A stretch of 64,000 nt of DNA from Woeseiaceae bacterium (GTDB taxonomy: Bacteria > Pseudomonadota > Gammaproteobacteria > Steroidobacterales > Woeseiaceae): assembly GCA_030065915.1 (NCBI GenBank), contig JASJCQ010000019.1:1-64000 (forward strand), given 5' to 3'. The notes under the pieces are model-generated. The model had not been told where the DNA came from and searched no databases. It worked only from the letters and a program-made list of their open reading frames with translations. The position numbers and the translations under genes were made by a program. Every line of letters begins with the position of its first letter. Position 1 is the stretch's first letter. Positions 7,685 through 16,505 of this stretch are shown in pieces.

Positions 7685-9639
7685 TCCCTGAGATTGGACA
7701 TTTCGCGCTGATCCTTGCGCTGTCACTGGCGCTGTGCCAGGGCATTTTCCCGTTCATCGGTGCTCATCGCGGCGACAGCGCAATGATGGCAATCGGAAAG
7801 ACCGCGGCGAACGGTCAATTCGTGTTCGTTGCGTTCTCATTCGCTGCGCTGGTCTATGCCTTTTTGCAGAGCGACTTCTCGGTGGCCTACGTCGCCAACA
7901 ACTCGCAGCTTGCGCTGCCGACGATGTACAAGGTCTCCGCGGTTTGGGGAGCGCATGAGGGCTCACTGCTGCTTTGGATACTGATCCTGTCAACGTGGAC
8001 GGTACTCGTCGGGTATTTCAGCCACAGCCTGCCGGATCGCTTCGCGGCTCGCGTCATGGGGACCCTGGGATTGTTGTCAGTGGGTTTCCTGCTGTTCACG
8101 CTATTGACGTCGAACCCGTTTGACCGGCTGTTCCCGGCACCGGCGGATGGCGCGGACCTGAACCCGCTGTTGCAGGACCCCGGACTCGCCATCCACCCGC
8201 CGATGCTCTACATCGGTTATGTCGGGTTCTCGGTTGCCTTCGCCTTCGCCATCGCCGCGATGTTGAGTGGTGACCTCGATCAGCGCTGGGCGCGCTGGAC
8301 GCGTCCGTGGACGACGTCCGCCTGGCTGTTCCTGACGATCGGCATCGCGCTCGGCAGCTGGTGGGCTTATTACGAGCTCGGCTGGGGCGGCTGGTGGTTC
8401 TGGGATCCCGTCGAGAACGCGTCATTCATGCCGTGGCTGGTCGGCACCGCACTGATACATTCACTCGCCGTCACCGAGAAGCGCGGCCTGTTCAAGAGCT
8501 GGACGCTGCTCCTCGCAATCGCGGCGTTCTCGTTGAGCCTGCTGGGTACCTTCCTCGTGCGCTCAGGCATCCTGGTTTCCGTCCACGCGTTTGCAACGGA
8601 TCCGGCCCGCGGCTTCTTTATCCTGGCGTTCCTCGGCGTCGTGATCATGAGCGCGCTGATACTCTACGCGTGGCGTGCGCCATCGCTGGACTCGCAGGCG
8701 GGCTTCAAAGCGAATTCACGCGAGACGTTCCTGCTGTTGAACAACGTGCTGCTGGTCATCGCCGCTGCTCTGATCTTCATCGGCACACTCGCGCCTCTGG
8801 TGGTCGAGGTGTTCGAGGCCGGCAAGATCTCGGTGGGCGCCCCGTGGTTTGAGGTTGCATTCGCTATACCAATGATACCGCTCACATTCCTGATTGGTGT
8901 CGGTATGCATACGGCCTGGCGCCACACGCCAAACGGTGTACTGAGCCGCAAGCTGAAGTGGGCGGCGCTGATCGCCGTTGTCGCCGGTATCTTCGTGCCG
9001 GGCATCCTGTACGAACGCTTCGGGCTCATGGTCGGTATCGGCGTCGCCGCGGGTGTCTGGATCATGGCGGCATCCGTCATTGAGCCGTATCGAGCCTGGA
9101 GACGTGCCGACGGCACTACCGGCCTGACCCGCTCCGCGCTCGGCATGCACGTCGCACACTTTGGCGTCGGGATGTTCACGCTGGGCGTGGCGGTTGTCCT
9201 GGCGTATTCGATCGAGACCGATCGTTCGTTGCGCCCGGGCGAGTCCGTAACCGTGGGCCACTACAACTACGAGCTTCGGGAGCTCAGGAACGTCGAGGGG
9301 CCGAACTACTCCGCGATTGAGGGTGTCGTCGAGATTCGCCGCGACGGGCAGTACATAGGCGAGGTGCGTCCGCAGAAGCGCAAGTACCTCGTGCAGACCA
9401 GTCCGATGACCGAGGCGGGCATCCTGGCGCTCTGGAATCGCGACTTGTTCGTCGCGCTGGGCGATCCACTGGGCAACGACGCGTGGAGCGTGCGCGTGCA
9501 GTACAAGCCGTTGATCCGTCTCATCTGGCTCGGCTCCTTCATCATGGCGCTGGGTGGCCTGATCGCTGCAACCGATCGGCGTTACCGCACAAGGGCGCGG
9601 GCCAGGGCGCCGGCTGTAGGCGCCGAGGTGTCTGCATGA
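7681..9639 (+). CDS. ccmF: Cytochrome c haem lyase subunit CcmF
   Basis: Large polytopic membrane protein that, with CcmH/CcmI, attaches haem to the CxxCH motif of apocytochromes c. Its 652 residues and roughly 15 hydrophobic helices match the family. Key signals are the WWD domain (WGGWWFWDPVENASF, 235-249), H172 in IHPPMLY, and an early segment KVSAVWGAHEGSLLLW (84-99). The GTG start overlaps the ccmE stop. Its own stop overlaps the ccmG ATG. Confidence 0.97.
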   Translation: MIPEIGHFALILALSLALCQGIFPFIGAHRGDSAMMAIGKTAANGQFVFVAFSFAALVYAFLQSDFSVAYVANNSQLALPTMYKVSAVWGAHEGSLLLWILILSTWTVLVGYFSHSLPDRFAARVMGTLGLLSVGFLLFTLLTSNPFDRLFPAPADGADLNPLLQDPGLAIHPPMLYIGYVGFSVAFAFAIAAMLSGDLDQRWARWTRPWTTSAWLFLTIGIALGSWWAYYELGWGGWWFWDPVENASFMPWLVGTALIHSLAVTEKRGLFKSWTLLLAIAAFSLSLLGTFLVRSGILVSVHAFATDPARGFFILAFLGVVIMSALILYAWRAPSLDSQAGFKANSRETFLLLNNVLLVIAAALIFIGTLAPLVVEVFEAGKISVGAPWFEVAFAIPMIPLTFLIGVGMHTAWRHTPNGVLSRKLKWAALIAVVAGIFVPGILYERFGLMVGIGVAAGVWIMAASVIEPYRAWRRADGTTGLTRSALGMHVAHFGVGMFTLGVAVVLAYSIETDRSLRPGESVTVGHYNYELRELRNVEGPNYSAIEGVVEIRRDGQYIGEVRPQKRKYLVQTSPMTEAGILALWNRDLFVALGDPLGNDAWSVRVQYKPLIRLIWLGSFIMALGGLIAATDRRYRTRARARAPAVGAEVSA

Positions 9640-10157
9640 GCCGGTTCCTGCTGCCGCTTGCAGCCTTTTTCATTCTCATCCCGATCTTCATCGTCGGGCT
9701 GACGAAAGACCCCAGGCAGCTGCCGTCACCGTTCATTGACGAGCTGGCGCCTAGCTTCACGTTGCCCTCGCTGACAGATCCGGAAAAAACCGTCAGTTCC
9801 GGCGACTATGCCGGCCAGTATGCGCTGGTTAACGTCTGGGCGACCTGGTGCGTGGGCTGTCGCCAGGAGCATGAATTCCTGATGGAGCTGTCGCGTAGCC
9901 AGAGCGTTCCGATCTACGGCATTAATTGGCGAGACGGGCGCAGCGAGGCGTTGCGCTGGCTGCAGGCTCTTGGCGACCCCTACGTCGCATCCGGTTTCGA
10001 CGAGGATGGCCGCGTCGGCATCGACTGGGGCGTCTACGGCGCGCCGGAAACGTTCCTGGTCAGCGCCGACGGTATCGTGCTGCACAAACACCTGGGCCCG
10101 CTGGATGCGACCGCCTGGGAGCGCGACTTCGTGCCGAAGATCGGAGGTGGCTCGTGA
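9636..10157 (+). CDS. ccmG: Thiol:disulfide interchange protein CcmG/DsbE
   Basis: A periplasmic membrane-anchored thioredoxin-like reductant that keeps apocytochrome haem-binding cysteines reduced. The 173-residue sequence has an N-terminal anchor (about 3-21) and a thioredoxin fold with active site WCVGC (C72, C75) and the conserved GVYGAPETFLV segment containing the cis-Pro. The frame is open further upstream, but the ATG at 9636 overlaps the ccmF stop in ATGA and begins a proper signal anchor, so that start is chosen. Confidence 0.96.
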   Translation: MSRFLLPLAAFFILIPIFIVGLTKDPRQLPSPFIDELAPSFTLPSLTDPEKTVSSGDYAGQYALVNVWATWCVGCRQEHEFLMELSRSQSVPIYGINWRDGRSEALRWLQALGDPYVASGFDEDGRVGIDWGVYGAPETFLVSADGIVLHKHLGPLDATAWERDFVPKIGGGS

Positions 10158-10579
10158 AGACCGCATGGCTCGCAGTGTTGTTGCTCGTCCCTTACGTCGC
10201 CGTGGCGATAGACACGGACAAGGCGTTTGAAGATCCCGAACTCCAGGCCCGCTACGAAGAGATTACGGCCGAAGTGCGCTGTCTCAAATGCCAGAACCAG
10301 TCGATCAAGGACTCCAATGCGTTTCTGGCCTCAGACCTGAGGCGCGAGATTCGACGTTTGCTCGAAGAAGGAAAGACCAACGACGAAATCTATGACTTCC
10401 TCGTAGCGCGTTACGGCGAGTTCGCGCTGTATCGTCCGCGCATGTCCGGCAAGACGCTCGTACTCTGGATCGCGCCCATCCTTCTCCTGCTCGTCGGTGG
10501 GGGCGTGATCGTGAATGTCATTCGACGCCGTATGAGTATGCCGATCGAAGACGACCTGCAGGAATCGACCAACACGTGA
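10154..10579 (+). CDS. ccmH: Cytochrome c maturation protein CcmH (CcmL/CycL type)
   Basis: A periplasmic thiol protein that works with CcmG on apocytochrome c. The 141-residue sequence has a signal peptide ending near AVA-ID, the redox motif RCLKCQNQS (C43, C46) and a C-terminal membrane helix (about 103-121). It is the short form without the TPR domain, which is encoded separately downstream as ccmI. The GTG at 10154 overlaps the ccmG stop. The longer open frame upstream lies inside ccmG and is not used. Confidence 0.96.
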   Translation: MKTAWLAVLLLVPYVAVAIDTDKAFEDPELQARYEEITAEVRCLKCQNQSIKDSNAFLASDLRREIRRLLEEGKTNDEIYDFLVARYGEFALYRPRMSGKTLVLWIAPILLLLVGGGVIVNVIRRRMSMPIEDDLQESTNT

Positions 10580-11589
10580 CACTCTGGATCGTATTTATCG
10601 TCATGGCCCTCGCGGCCGCGGCGTTTGTCGTTCGCCCCATGGTCAGGCCCGGTGCGATGTACCTTGGCATTGCGGCAGGCGTCTTCGTCGTCGCCGCGTC
10701 ATTCCTGCTGTACCGCGACATCGGCAGCCCCGAGCTCAAGTCGCATACGCCGAACGTCGTACCGGACGTCACCGAGGTGGTCGAGGCTCTCGCTGCACGC
10801 CTCGAAAGCGAACCCGGTGATATCGATGGGTGGAAGATGCTCGGCCGTTCTTATCTCGCGCTGGGTGAGTACCAACCGGCCGCGGATGCCTTCGAGCAGG
10901 CCGTTACGCTGGAAGAGGGCAAAGTTGCGCAGACGCTGGTCGATCTGGGTGAATCGAGGCTTGCGGCGTCCGGCCAGTCGTTGACCTCCGATATCGTCCA
11001 GCTATTCGAAAATGCGCTGGCGTTGGAGCCCGGTAACGCGAGGGCGCTTTTCTGGGGCGGCATCGCGTCGGCCAACCGCAGGGACCTCGCGGAGGCGGCC
11101 GATCGCTGGGAGAAGTTGCTGGCGACCGGGCCGCCGCCCGAAGTCCGGCAACTGATCGAGCAGCGCGTTGCCGAATGGCGCGGTGTGGAGGCTCCCCCGG
11201 CGGCGAGCACGCCGACCCCCGTGGCTTCAGCTCCCGCTGAAGTGGCGCCTGAATCTGGTCTCAGTCTGACCGTCGATATGCCCGCGCAGACGAAGCAGTC
11301 GCTGCCGCCAAACACGGTTGTCTTCATTATCGCGCGCGACCCGGCTCAACCTGCACCGCCGATCGCGGTTCAGCGTCGACAGCTCAGCGAACTGCCGACG
11401 ACCGTCGTCATGACGGATGCGGATGCAATGATCCCGGGAAGGGGGATCAGCACGCTCGAATCCATTGAGGTCATCGCTCGCGCCTCACTGACCGGCCAGC
11501 CCGCGGCGAGCAGCGGCGACTGGTTCGGTACGGCCCAGGCGGCACCAGGCAGCAGCCTCAGCGTGACGCTCGACCAACGGGTTCCTTAA
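10576..11589 (+). CDS. ccmI: Cytochrome c maturation TPR protein CcmI
   Basis: An apocytochrome c chaperone with an N-terminal membrane part and a periplasmic TPR domain. The 337-residue sequence has two hydrophobic helices (about 1-20 and 28-45). TPR-like repeats follow (MLGRSYLALGEYQPAADAFEQAV, around residues 90-115, then two more). An Ala/Pro linker leads to a C-terminal beta-rich domain like that of CcmH/NrfG-family proteins (VFIIARDPAQPAPPIAV). The GTG start overlaps the ccmH stop. This is the last ccm gene, though the next gene starts only one base after its stop. Confidence 0.93.
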   Translation: MTLWIVFIVMALAAAAFVVRPMVRPGAMYLGIAAGVFVVAASFLLYRDIGSPELKSHTPNVVPDVTEVVEALAARLESEPGDIDGWKMLGRSYLALGEYQPAADAFEQAVTLEEGKVAQTLVDLGESRLAASGQSLTSDIVQLFENALALEPGNARALFWGGIASANRRDLAEAADRWEKLLATGPPPEVRQLIEQRVAEWRGVEAPPAASTPTPVASAPAEVAPESGLSLTVDMPAQTKQSLPPNTVVFIIARDPAQPAPPIAVQRRQLSELPTTVVMTDADAMIPGRGISTLESIEVIARASLTGQPAASSGDWFGTAQAAPGSSLSVTLDQRVP

Positions 11590-11590
11590 G

Positions 11591-12001
11591 TTGTCGCAAC
11601 CCGTCGAAGCGGCGACGATGTGCTTTGCGTGCGGCGTCGACAACCCGATCGGTTTGAAAATCCAGTTCGAATTTGACGGGCAGGTCTGCAGCGCTCAATT
11701 CACGCCGACGGAGCACCACGTGGGCTGGGAAGACACCGTGCATGGCGGAATCATCTACTCCGCGCTCGATGACGTGACCGCGAATGTCCTGTACCGGCAG
11801 GGCCGAAAAGCCCACACAGCACGCTGCGAGATCCGCTACCGTGACGCGGTACGAGTAGGCCAGGTGCTTTCTCTGAGGGGCTGGATAGAGCGCGAGAAAG
11901 GACGGCTGGTGGTTCTGAAAGGTGAAGCGACCCGGATCGAGGATGGCCGCGTCGTGGCCGATTGCGAGGCGAGTTTCATGCTCGAGAAACAAACCCGGTG
12001 A
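11591..12001 (+). CDS. PaaI-family hotdog thioesterase
   Basis: A predicted acyl-CoA thioesterase of the single-hotdog PaaI/YbgC-like group. The 136-residue sequence has the HGG motif (H51-G52-G53) followed by D60 on the central helix (HGGIIYSALDD), the usual catalytic arrangement. It also has an N-terminal CFACGVDNPIGL segment with C11xxC14 found in one PaaI subgroup. Translation apparently begins at the TTG at 11591, one base after the ccmI stop, so it is probably co-transcribed with the ccm operon although no role in cytochrome assembly is known. Confidence 0.85.
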   Translation: MSQPVEAATMCFACGVDNPIGLKIQFEFDGQVCSAQFTPTEHHVGWEDTVHGGIIYSALDDVTANVLYRQGRKAHTARCEIRYRDAVRVGQVLSLRGWIEREKGRLVVLKGEATRIEDGRVVADCEASFMLEKQTR

Positions 12002-12052
12002 CTGGGCGACTCGGCCGGCTGTTAGCATAGGTCATTTGAACCAGGGCAAACC

Positions 12053-13009
12053 ATGTCGCTCCCAGCAAGTCTCGAAGGAAAACTCCGGCTGCCGCTGATT
12101 GGCGCACCGATGTTTATCGTATCGCAGCCAGATCTCGTCGCAGCCCAGTGCGCCTCGGGCATCGTCGGTTCTTTCCCGGCACTGAATGCGAGGCCGCAGT
12201 CGTTGCTCGATGAGTGGCTCACCGATATAAAACGGCGGCTGGCGACGCACACGGCGAAGTACCCCGACGATCCCGTTGCCCCGTTTGCGGTCAACCAGAT
12301 CGTGCATGCGAGCAATACTCGGCTGATGGAGGATATGGAGACTTGCGTCAGGCACGAGGTTCCGATTGTCATTACCAGCCTTAGGCCGCCCGGTGACGTC
12401 GTCGAGGCGGTGCACAGTTATGGCGGACTGGTGTTTCACGATGTCATCAGCATCAGGCACGCGCGCAAAGCGATGGAGCAGGGTGTCGACGGCATCATCG
12501 CTGTCTGCTCCGGCGCAGGCGGTCACGCGGGCAGGCTGAGTCCCTTCGCACTGGTAAAGGAGATCCGCAAAGAGTGGGATGGCACCCTTATCCTGTCCGG
12601 TGCGATCAGCACCGGCGGCGATATCGTGGCGGCTCGCGCGCTGGGTGCGGACCTTGCCTACGCAGGGACGCGCTTCATCGCGACTCGTGAAGCGCATGCC
12701 GTCGATGCCTACAAGCAGATGATCGTTGACAGCGCGGCGGACGACATCGTCTACACATCGCTGTTCTCCGGTGTGTATGGCAGCTACCTGAAAGACAGCG
12801 TCAGAAACGTCGGCCTGGACCCTGACCATCTTCCCGAGGGCGACAAGGCGGCGATGAATTTTGCGGCCGAGTCGAAATCGAAAGCGTGGCGGGATATCTG
12901 GAGCGCCGGGCAGGGCGTGGGTTCCATCGATGATGTGCCGTCCGTCCGCGAACTGGTGGAGCGCCTCGAACGCGAGTACAAGGACACGCTCGAGGCGTTG
13001 TCGGCTTGA
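12053..13009 (+). CDS. Nitronate monooxygenase / 2-nitropropane dioxygenase-like flavoprotein
   Basis: A TIM-barrel FMN enzyme of the nitronate monooxygenase superfamily, 318 residues. The FMN phosphate-binding and catalytic segment CSGAGGHAG (152-160, H158) and the following LSGAISTG and GADLAYAGTRF segments are diagnostic. Members oxidise alkyl nitronates such as propionate 3-nitronate, but many have other or unknown substrates, so the assignment is to family only. It starts at ATG 12053 after a weak AGGG and overlaps the crcB start by four bases (TTGA), suggesting co-expression. Confidence 0.87.
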   Translation: MSLPASLEGKLRLPLIGAPMFIVSQPDLVAAQCASGIVGSFPALNARPQSLLDEWLTDIKRRLATHTAKYPDDPVAPFAVNQIVHASNTRLMEDMETCVRHEVPIVITSLRPPGDVVEAVHSYGGLVFHDVISIRHARKAMEQGVDGIIAVCSGAGGHAGRLSPFALVKEIRKEWDGTLILSGAISTGGDIVAARALGADLAYAGTRFIATREAHAVDAYKQMIVDSAADDIVYTSLFSGVYGSYLKDSVRNVGLDPDHLPEGDKAAMNFAAESKSKAWRDIWSAGQGVGSIDDVPSVRELVERLEREYKDTLEALSA

Positions 13010-13410
13010 AGGTTCTTGCCCTGGGTTACCTGTTCGTGGCGGCCGGCGGCGCGCTGGGGGCCGTGGCGCGTTTCGCTTTGAACCTCGCACTGCAACGCGA
13101 CACGAATTATCCGTGGGGCACGTTGATGTCCAACCTGTTGGGCTGCCTTGTCATGGGCGTTGTCGCCTACCTCGTGGCCAACAGCCAGTGGTTTAACTCG
13201 GCCGGCATCGTTCCCGACCAGTATCGGCTGCTGTTTGCGGTGGGTTTTTGCGGCAGCTTTACAACGCTGTCATCGCTGGTGCTCGAGATGAACACGATGC
13301 TGCAAAAAGGCAGCGTCATGGCCAGCTTCGGCTACTTCGCGGCAACCATGATCGGCTCTTTCATCTGCTTCTACCTCGGCTACGCGGCGACCAAAGCGAT
13401 CGCGACCTGA
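13006..13410 (+). CDS. crcB: Fluoride channel CrcB/Fluc
   Basis: A small four-helix membrane protein that exports fluoride as an antiparallel dimer. The 134-residue sequence has GGALGAVARF (14-23), the pore motif GTLMSNLLGC (38-47, with the conserved Asn) and GFCGSFTTLSSL (81-92, phenylalanine box and Thr/Ser track). Translation starts at a TTG overlapping the upstream stop. No fluoride riboswitch can precede it here because the upstream DNA is coding. It converges with the PLP decarboxylase gene, with adjacent stops. Confidence 0.94.
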   Translation: MKVLALGYLFVAAGGALGAVARFALNLALQRDTNYPWGTLMSNLLGCLVMGVVAYLVANSQWFNSAGIVPDQYRLLFAVGFCGSFTTLSSLVLEMNTMLQKGSVMASFGYFAATMIGSFICFYLGYAATKAIAT

Positions 13411-14751
13411 TCACGAGTCGCCCAACTCGCTAAGGACCCCGATGATGTCGTGCGCCCACTCGTCGTGTTCCGGTTTCATCAGTACCGATCGCAGGCAGGT
13501 GACCGTGTCTTCTTCACTTGCATCTATTGGCATGCGGTTGCTGACGAATTCGACGGGCATCTCGATCAAGGCGAGGTGCAGGTTGCGCCTCGAAGCGCGA
13601 TCGAACAGGCGCTGATTTGCGGCACTGATAGTCTCGGCGTCGTCGCCCGTGACCGAGAATACGATGATGTCGAGCATGGGATCGTGAAGCACGGTGAATG
13701 CGACATTGGCGTCGAGAGCGGCCCGCACCTGGTGCATGGCCGAAATGCAGCGATCCAGTGACGTCGCGAATTCGCCCTCCGCGACGGGAGGCAGCATCCG
13801 GTGCGTGGCCCACAGCGCAACGGCCGAAGAACCGGCTCTCGAGCACTCGAGGCTGATTTCTCCCAGATGCAGCTCGTCTGAGGAAAAATACGTGTACGCC
13901 GAGTCATGCTTGTAATGTTTGACGACCGATGGGTCTTTGAACAGGACGCAGCCACAGCCGTAAGGCTGCAAACCGTGCTTGTGCGGATCGATGACAATGG
14001 AGTCGACCTCAGTCAACGCGTCGTAGCGTCTCCGGACGTCGTCGCCCAGGGCGGATGCGAGCACGAAATAGCCACCGTAAGCGGCGTCCGCGTGGATCCT
14101 GAAACCGTACTTCGCCTGTAGCGCGAGAATCTCCGGCAGCGGATCGACGGCGCCGAGGCCCGTCGTTCCCATCGTTGTGACGACGGTGCCAACGTCGCCC
14201 TGCCTGAGCTCGTTCTCGAGTGCCTTCAGGTCCATTGAGCCGGTGGCAGTGGACGCCACGGCGCCGAAGGGGATCTTTAAGACCTCTGTGATTCGACCGT
14301 GCGTGTAATGCGCCTGGTCTGAAGCGAGTATGCGTTTCCCGGGATGCAACCGGTCGCTGATCCATAACGCCTCGAGATTGGCCATCGTACCGCCACCGGT
14401 CAGGTGCCCCAGCGGCTCGGACCAGCCAAACATCGCAGCGATGTCCCGGATGCACTCCTTTTCCATCGCGGAACTGGCCCTGCCGCCGTCAAGGGCGTGG
14501 TTGTTCGGATTAATGTACATCGACAAGGCATAGGCGATTCGGGCGACAGGATGCGGTGGTTTCAACATCTGGCCGGCATAGTAGGGATGCGGGTACGGGT
14601 AGTTGTCCTGCATCCGCGTCGCGACCTCTTCAAGGACCGGCCTGAGACGCTGCGGGTCGAGCTCAGGGGCAAAAGCCGGCAGGTCGGCAAAGCCCCCCTC
14701 CAGCGTCTCAAGAGCTTCCTCGAGCATCGCAATTTCCGCGTGGTTGATCAT
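13411..14751 (-). CDS. PLP-dependent (group II) amino-acid decarboxylase
   Basis: A type I fold PLP enzyme related to glutamate, aromatic amino-acid and tyrosine decarboxylases, about 446 residues. The Schiff-base lysine lies in IDPHKHG (K258), the ring-stacking histidine in QAHYTHGR (H148) and the pyridine-N aspartate in HADAAYGG (D222). The substrate is not clear; LTGGGTMANLEAL and PHPVARIAYALSMYINPNNHAL resemble enzymes annotated as aspartate/other-acid decarboxylases. The frame extends to 14817, but the ATG at 14751 has GAGGGA nine bases upstream and leaves room for the divergent promoter, so that start is preferred. Confidence 0.88.
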   Translation of the reverse strand: MINHAEIAMLEEALETLEGGFADLPAFAPELDPQRLRPVLEEVATRMQDNYPYPHPYYAGQMLKPPHPVARIAYALSMYINPNNHALDGGRASSAMEKECIRDIAAMFGWSEPLGHLTGGGTMANLEALWISDRLHPGKRILASDQAHYTHGRITEVLKIPFGAVASTATGSMDLKALENELRQGDVGTVVTTMGTTGLGAVDPLPEILALQAKYGFRIHADAAYGGYFVLASALGDDVRRRYDALTEVDSIVIDPHKHGLQPYGCGCVLFKDPSVVKHYKHDSAYTYFSSDELHLGEISLECSRAGSSAVALWATHRMLPPVAEGEFATSLDRCISAMHQVRAALDANVAFTVLHDPMLDIIVFSVTGDDAETISAANQRLFDRASRRNLHLALIEMPVEFVSNRMPIDASEEDTVTCLRSVLMKPEHDEWAHDIIGVLSELGDS

Positions 14752-14830
14752 CGTCAGCATTCCCTCAGAGAGGCACGGAGAATAGCGCATTTGTGAAGAC
14801 GTAATGCGCCCGATCACTTAAACTCGCGCG

Positions 14831-16111
14831 ATGAACCTGATCGCACTCGCTGTCCCCTTTTTTCTGCTCGCGCTGACGATTGAGTTGCTGCTCGATAAGG
14901 CGCGGGGCACGGGCTTCTATCGGCTCAACGACGCGATCAACAGCCTGAATGCCGGCACGCTGAACGTCACGACCGGCTACTTTACGAGGTTCCTCGCGAT
15001 ACTGTTGTGGGGCCTCGTCCTGGAGCACCTGGCGATCGCCGAGATTCCCCTGGCGAACTTCGACCTGTCGGCGACCGGGCTCGCCTGGTGGGCCCTCGCG
15101 ATTGTGCTCTGGGACTTCTGCTACTACTGGAATCACCGGCTTGGCCACGAGATATCGATTCTGTGGGCGGCGCACGCGGTTCATCATCAGAGCGAGGAGT
15201 ACAACCTGTCCACGGCCCTGCGACAGACGAGTACCGGTTTCCTGTTCAGCTGGGTGTTCTATGTCCCGCTCTTTGTGCTCGGTTTCCCAGTGGAAGTACT
15301 GGTGACCGCTAACGCAATTAACCTGATCTACCAGTTCTGGGTTCACACGCGCTTCGTCGACAAGCTCGGTGTGCTGGACCGGATACTGGTGACGCCATCG
15401 AATCACCGCGTGCATCATGCTCAGAATGCCGCGTATATCGACAAAAACTACGGCGGGATCTTCATTCTCTGGGATCGCCTGTTCGGTACGTTCCAGGAAG
15501 AACTCGACGACGAGCCGGTTATCTTCGGTGTCAGAAAGCCGCTGGCCAGCTGGAACCCGTTCTGGGCGAACGTCCAGGTCTACAGTTACCTCTGGTTCGA
15601 TGCATCGAGGACGCGTCGCTGGCGCGACAAACTGGGGATCTGGTTCCGTCGCACCGGCTGGAGGCCGGACGACGTCGAGCTCGAGTGGCCGCGCACGCCG
15701 TCAGATCTCGACAGGTTCGAGAAATACGATCCGCCCATCGCGTCGGGCGCCAGGGATTACCTGCTGATTCAGTTCCTGTTGCTCGTGCCCGTCGTGCTGG
15801 GCATCGGCGTCTTGTTCGCGCGCGATGGGGCAGCGGCGGTGGTGGTTCCCTGTCTGTGGCTTTGGAGCCTGCTGTTTAGCCTCGGGTTTATCAGCGACGG
15901 CAAGCCGGTCGCACACGCGTTCGAGCTGATCCGACTGACCCTGATCACGCCGATTGCAGCATTTGCCAGCGGCTTGCCTTTCGCGTTGCCGGTCAGTGCA
16001 GGCTATGCGCTGCTGTCGTTGTATGTCTTTTATTTATGCATTTTTAGGAATAATAAACAGGAAGTTATGGCTGAAATATCGAATTCACATGAGGTACGAC
16101 ATGACGCTTAA
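14831..16111 (+). CDS. Sterol desaturase / fatty-acid hydroxylase family membrane protein
   Basis: A membrane di-iron oxygenase of the fatty-acid hydroxylase superfamily, 426 residues. The eight-histidine metal signature is visible in order: HRLGH (H102, H106), HAVHH (H115, H118, H119) and HRVHH (H192, H195, H196). The overall organisation, with several helices and a C-terminal hydrophobic extension of about 130 residues, resembles alkylglycerol monooxygenase-like proteins, which cleave ether lipids. A lipid hydroxylase is the safe call; ether-lipid cleavage is inference. It overlaps the ridA start by 11 bases and diverges from the decarboxylase gene. Confidence 0.9.
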   Translation: MNLIALAVPFFLLALTIELLLDKARGTGFYRLNDAINSLNAGTLNVTTGYFTRFLAILLWGLVLEHLAIAEIPLANFDLSATGLAWWALAIVLWDFCYYWNHRLGHEISILWAAHAVHHQSEEYNLSTALRQTSTGFLFSWVFYVPLFVLGFPVEVLVTANAINLIYQFWVHTRFVDKLGVLDRILVTPSNHRVHHAQNAAYIDKNYGGIFILWDRLFGTFQEELDDEPVIFGVRKPLASWNPFWANVQVYSYLWFDASRTRRWRDKLGIWFRRTGWRPDDVELEWPRTPSDLDRFEKYDPPIASGARDYLLIQFLLLVPVVLGIGVLFARDGAAAVVVPCLWLWSLLFSLGFISDGKPVAHAFELIRLTLITPIAAFASGLPFALPVSAGYALLSLYVFYLCIFRNNKQEVMAEISNSHEVRHDA

Positions 16112-16505
16112 GCGAGTGAGCTCCGGCGCGCCGTGGGAGTCGAAAGTCGGGTATTGTCGAGCCACCTGTCATGCCGGGCACGTCGCGGTATCGGGTACGG
16201 CGGCCGTCGGCGACGATGGAAAAGTCGTCGGCGTTGGCGATCCTTACACACAGACGAAGCGGTGCCTCGAGATCCTGTTGCAGGCGCTATCCGAGTGCGG
16301 TGCTGCTGCCTCGGATGTCATGCGGACACGGATCTTTGTCACCAACATCGACGACTGGTCCGAGATCGGCCGGGCGCATGTCGAGGTATTCGGAGAATCT
16401 CCGCCAGCGACGTCAATGGTCGAGGTCAGTCGGCTGATCCATCCGGACATGGTCGTGGAGATCGAGGCCGACGCTGTGATTGCAGGATCGGGTGACGGGT
16501 CGTGA
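16101..16505 (+). CDS. RidA/YjgF/YER057c family protein
   Basis: A small trimeric enzyme of the RidA superfamily; RidA itself hydrolyses reactive enamine/imine intermediates released by PLP enzymes. The 134-residue sequence has VSGTAAVGDDGKVVGVGDPYTQ and the DVMRTRIFVTNIDDW segment containing the Arg that binds the substrate carboxylate in this family. The ATG at 16101 has GAGG at 16091-16094 and lies inside the end of the hydroxylase gene; longer frames upstream are within that gene. It may belong to a RidA subfamily other than RidA proper. Confidence 0.88.
   Translation: MTLKRVSSGAPWESKVGYCRATCHAGHVAVSGTAAVGDDGKVVGVGDPYTQTKRCLEILLQALSECGAAASDVMRTRIFVTNIDDWSEIGRAHVEVFGESPPATSMVEVSRLIHPDMVVEIEADAVIAGSGDGS

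Noticed and set aside
12032..13090. A 352-residue minus-strand frame opposite the nitronate monooxygenase-like gene
   Set aside because: Low-complexity Arg/His-rich product with no motifs, antisense to a gene with a clear FMN signature.
13006..13410. A fluoride riboswitch before crcB
   Set aside because: The upstream DNA is coding for the preceding gene and the crcB start overlaps its stop, so there is no leader in which such a riboswitch could fold.
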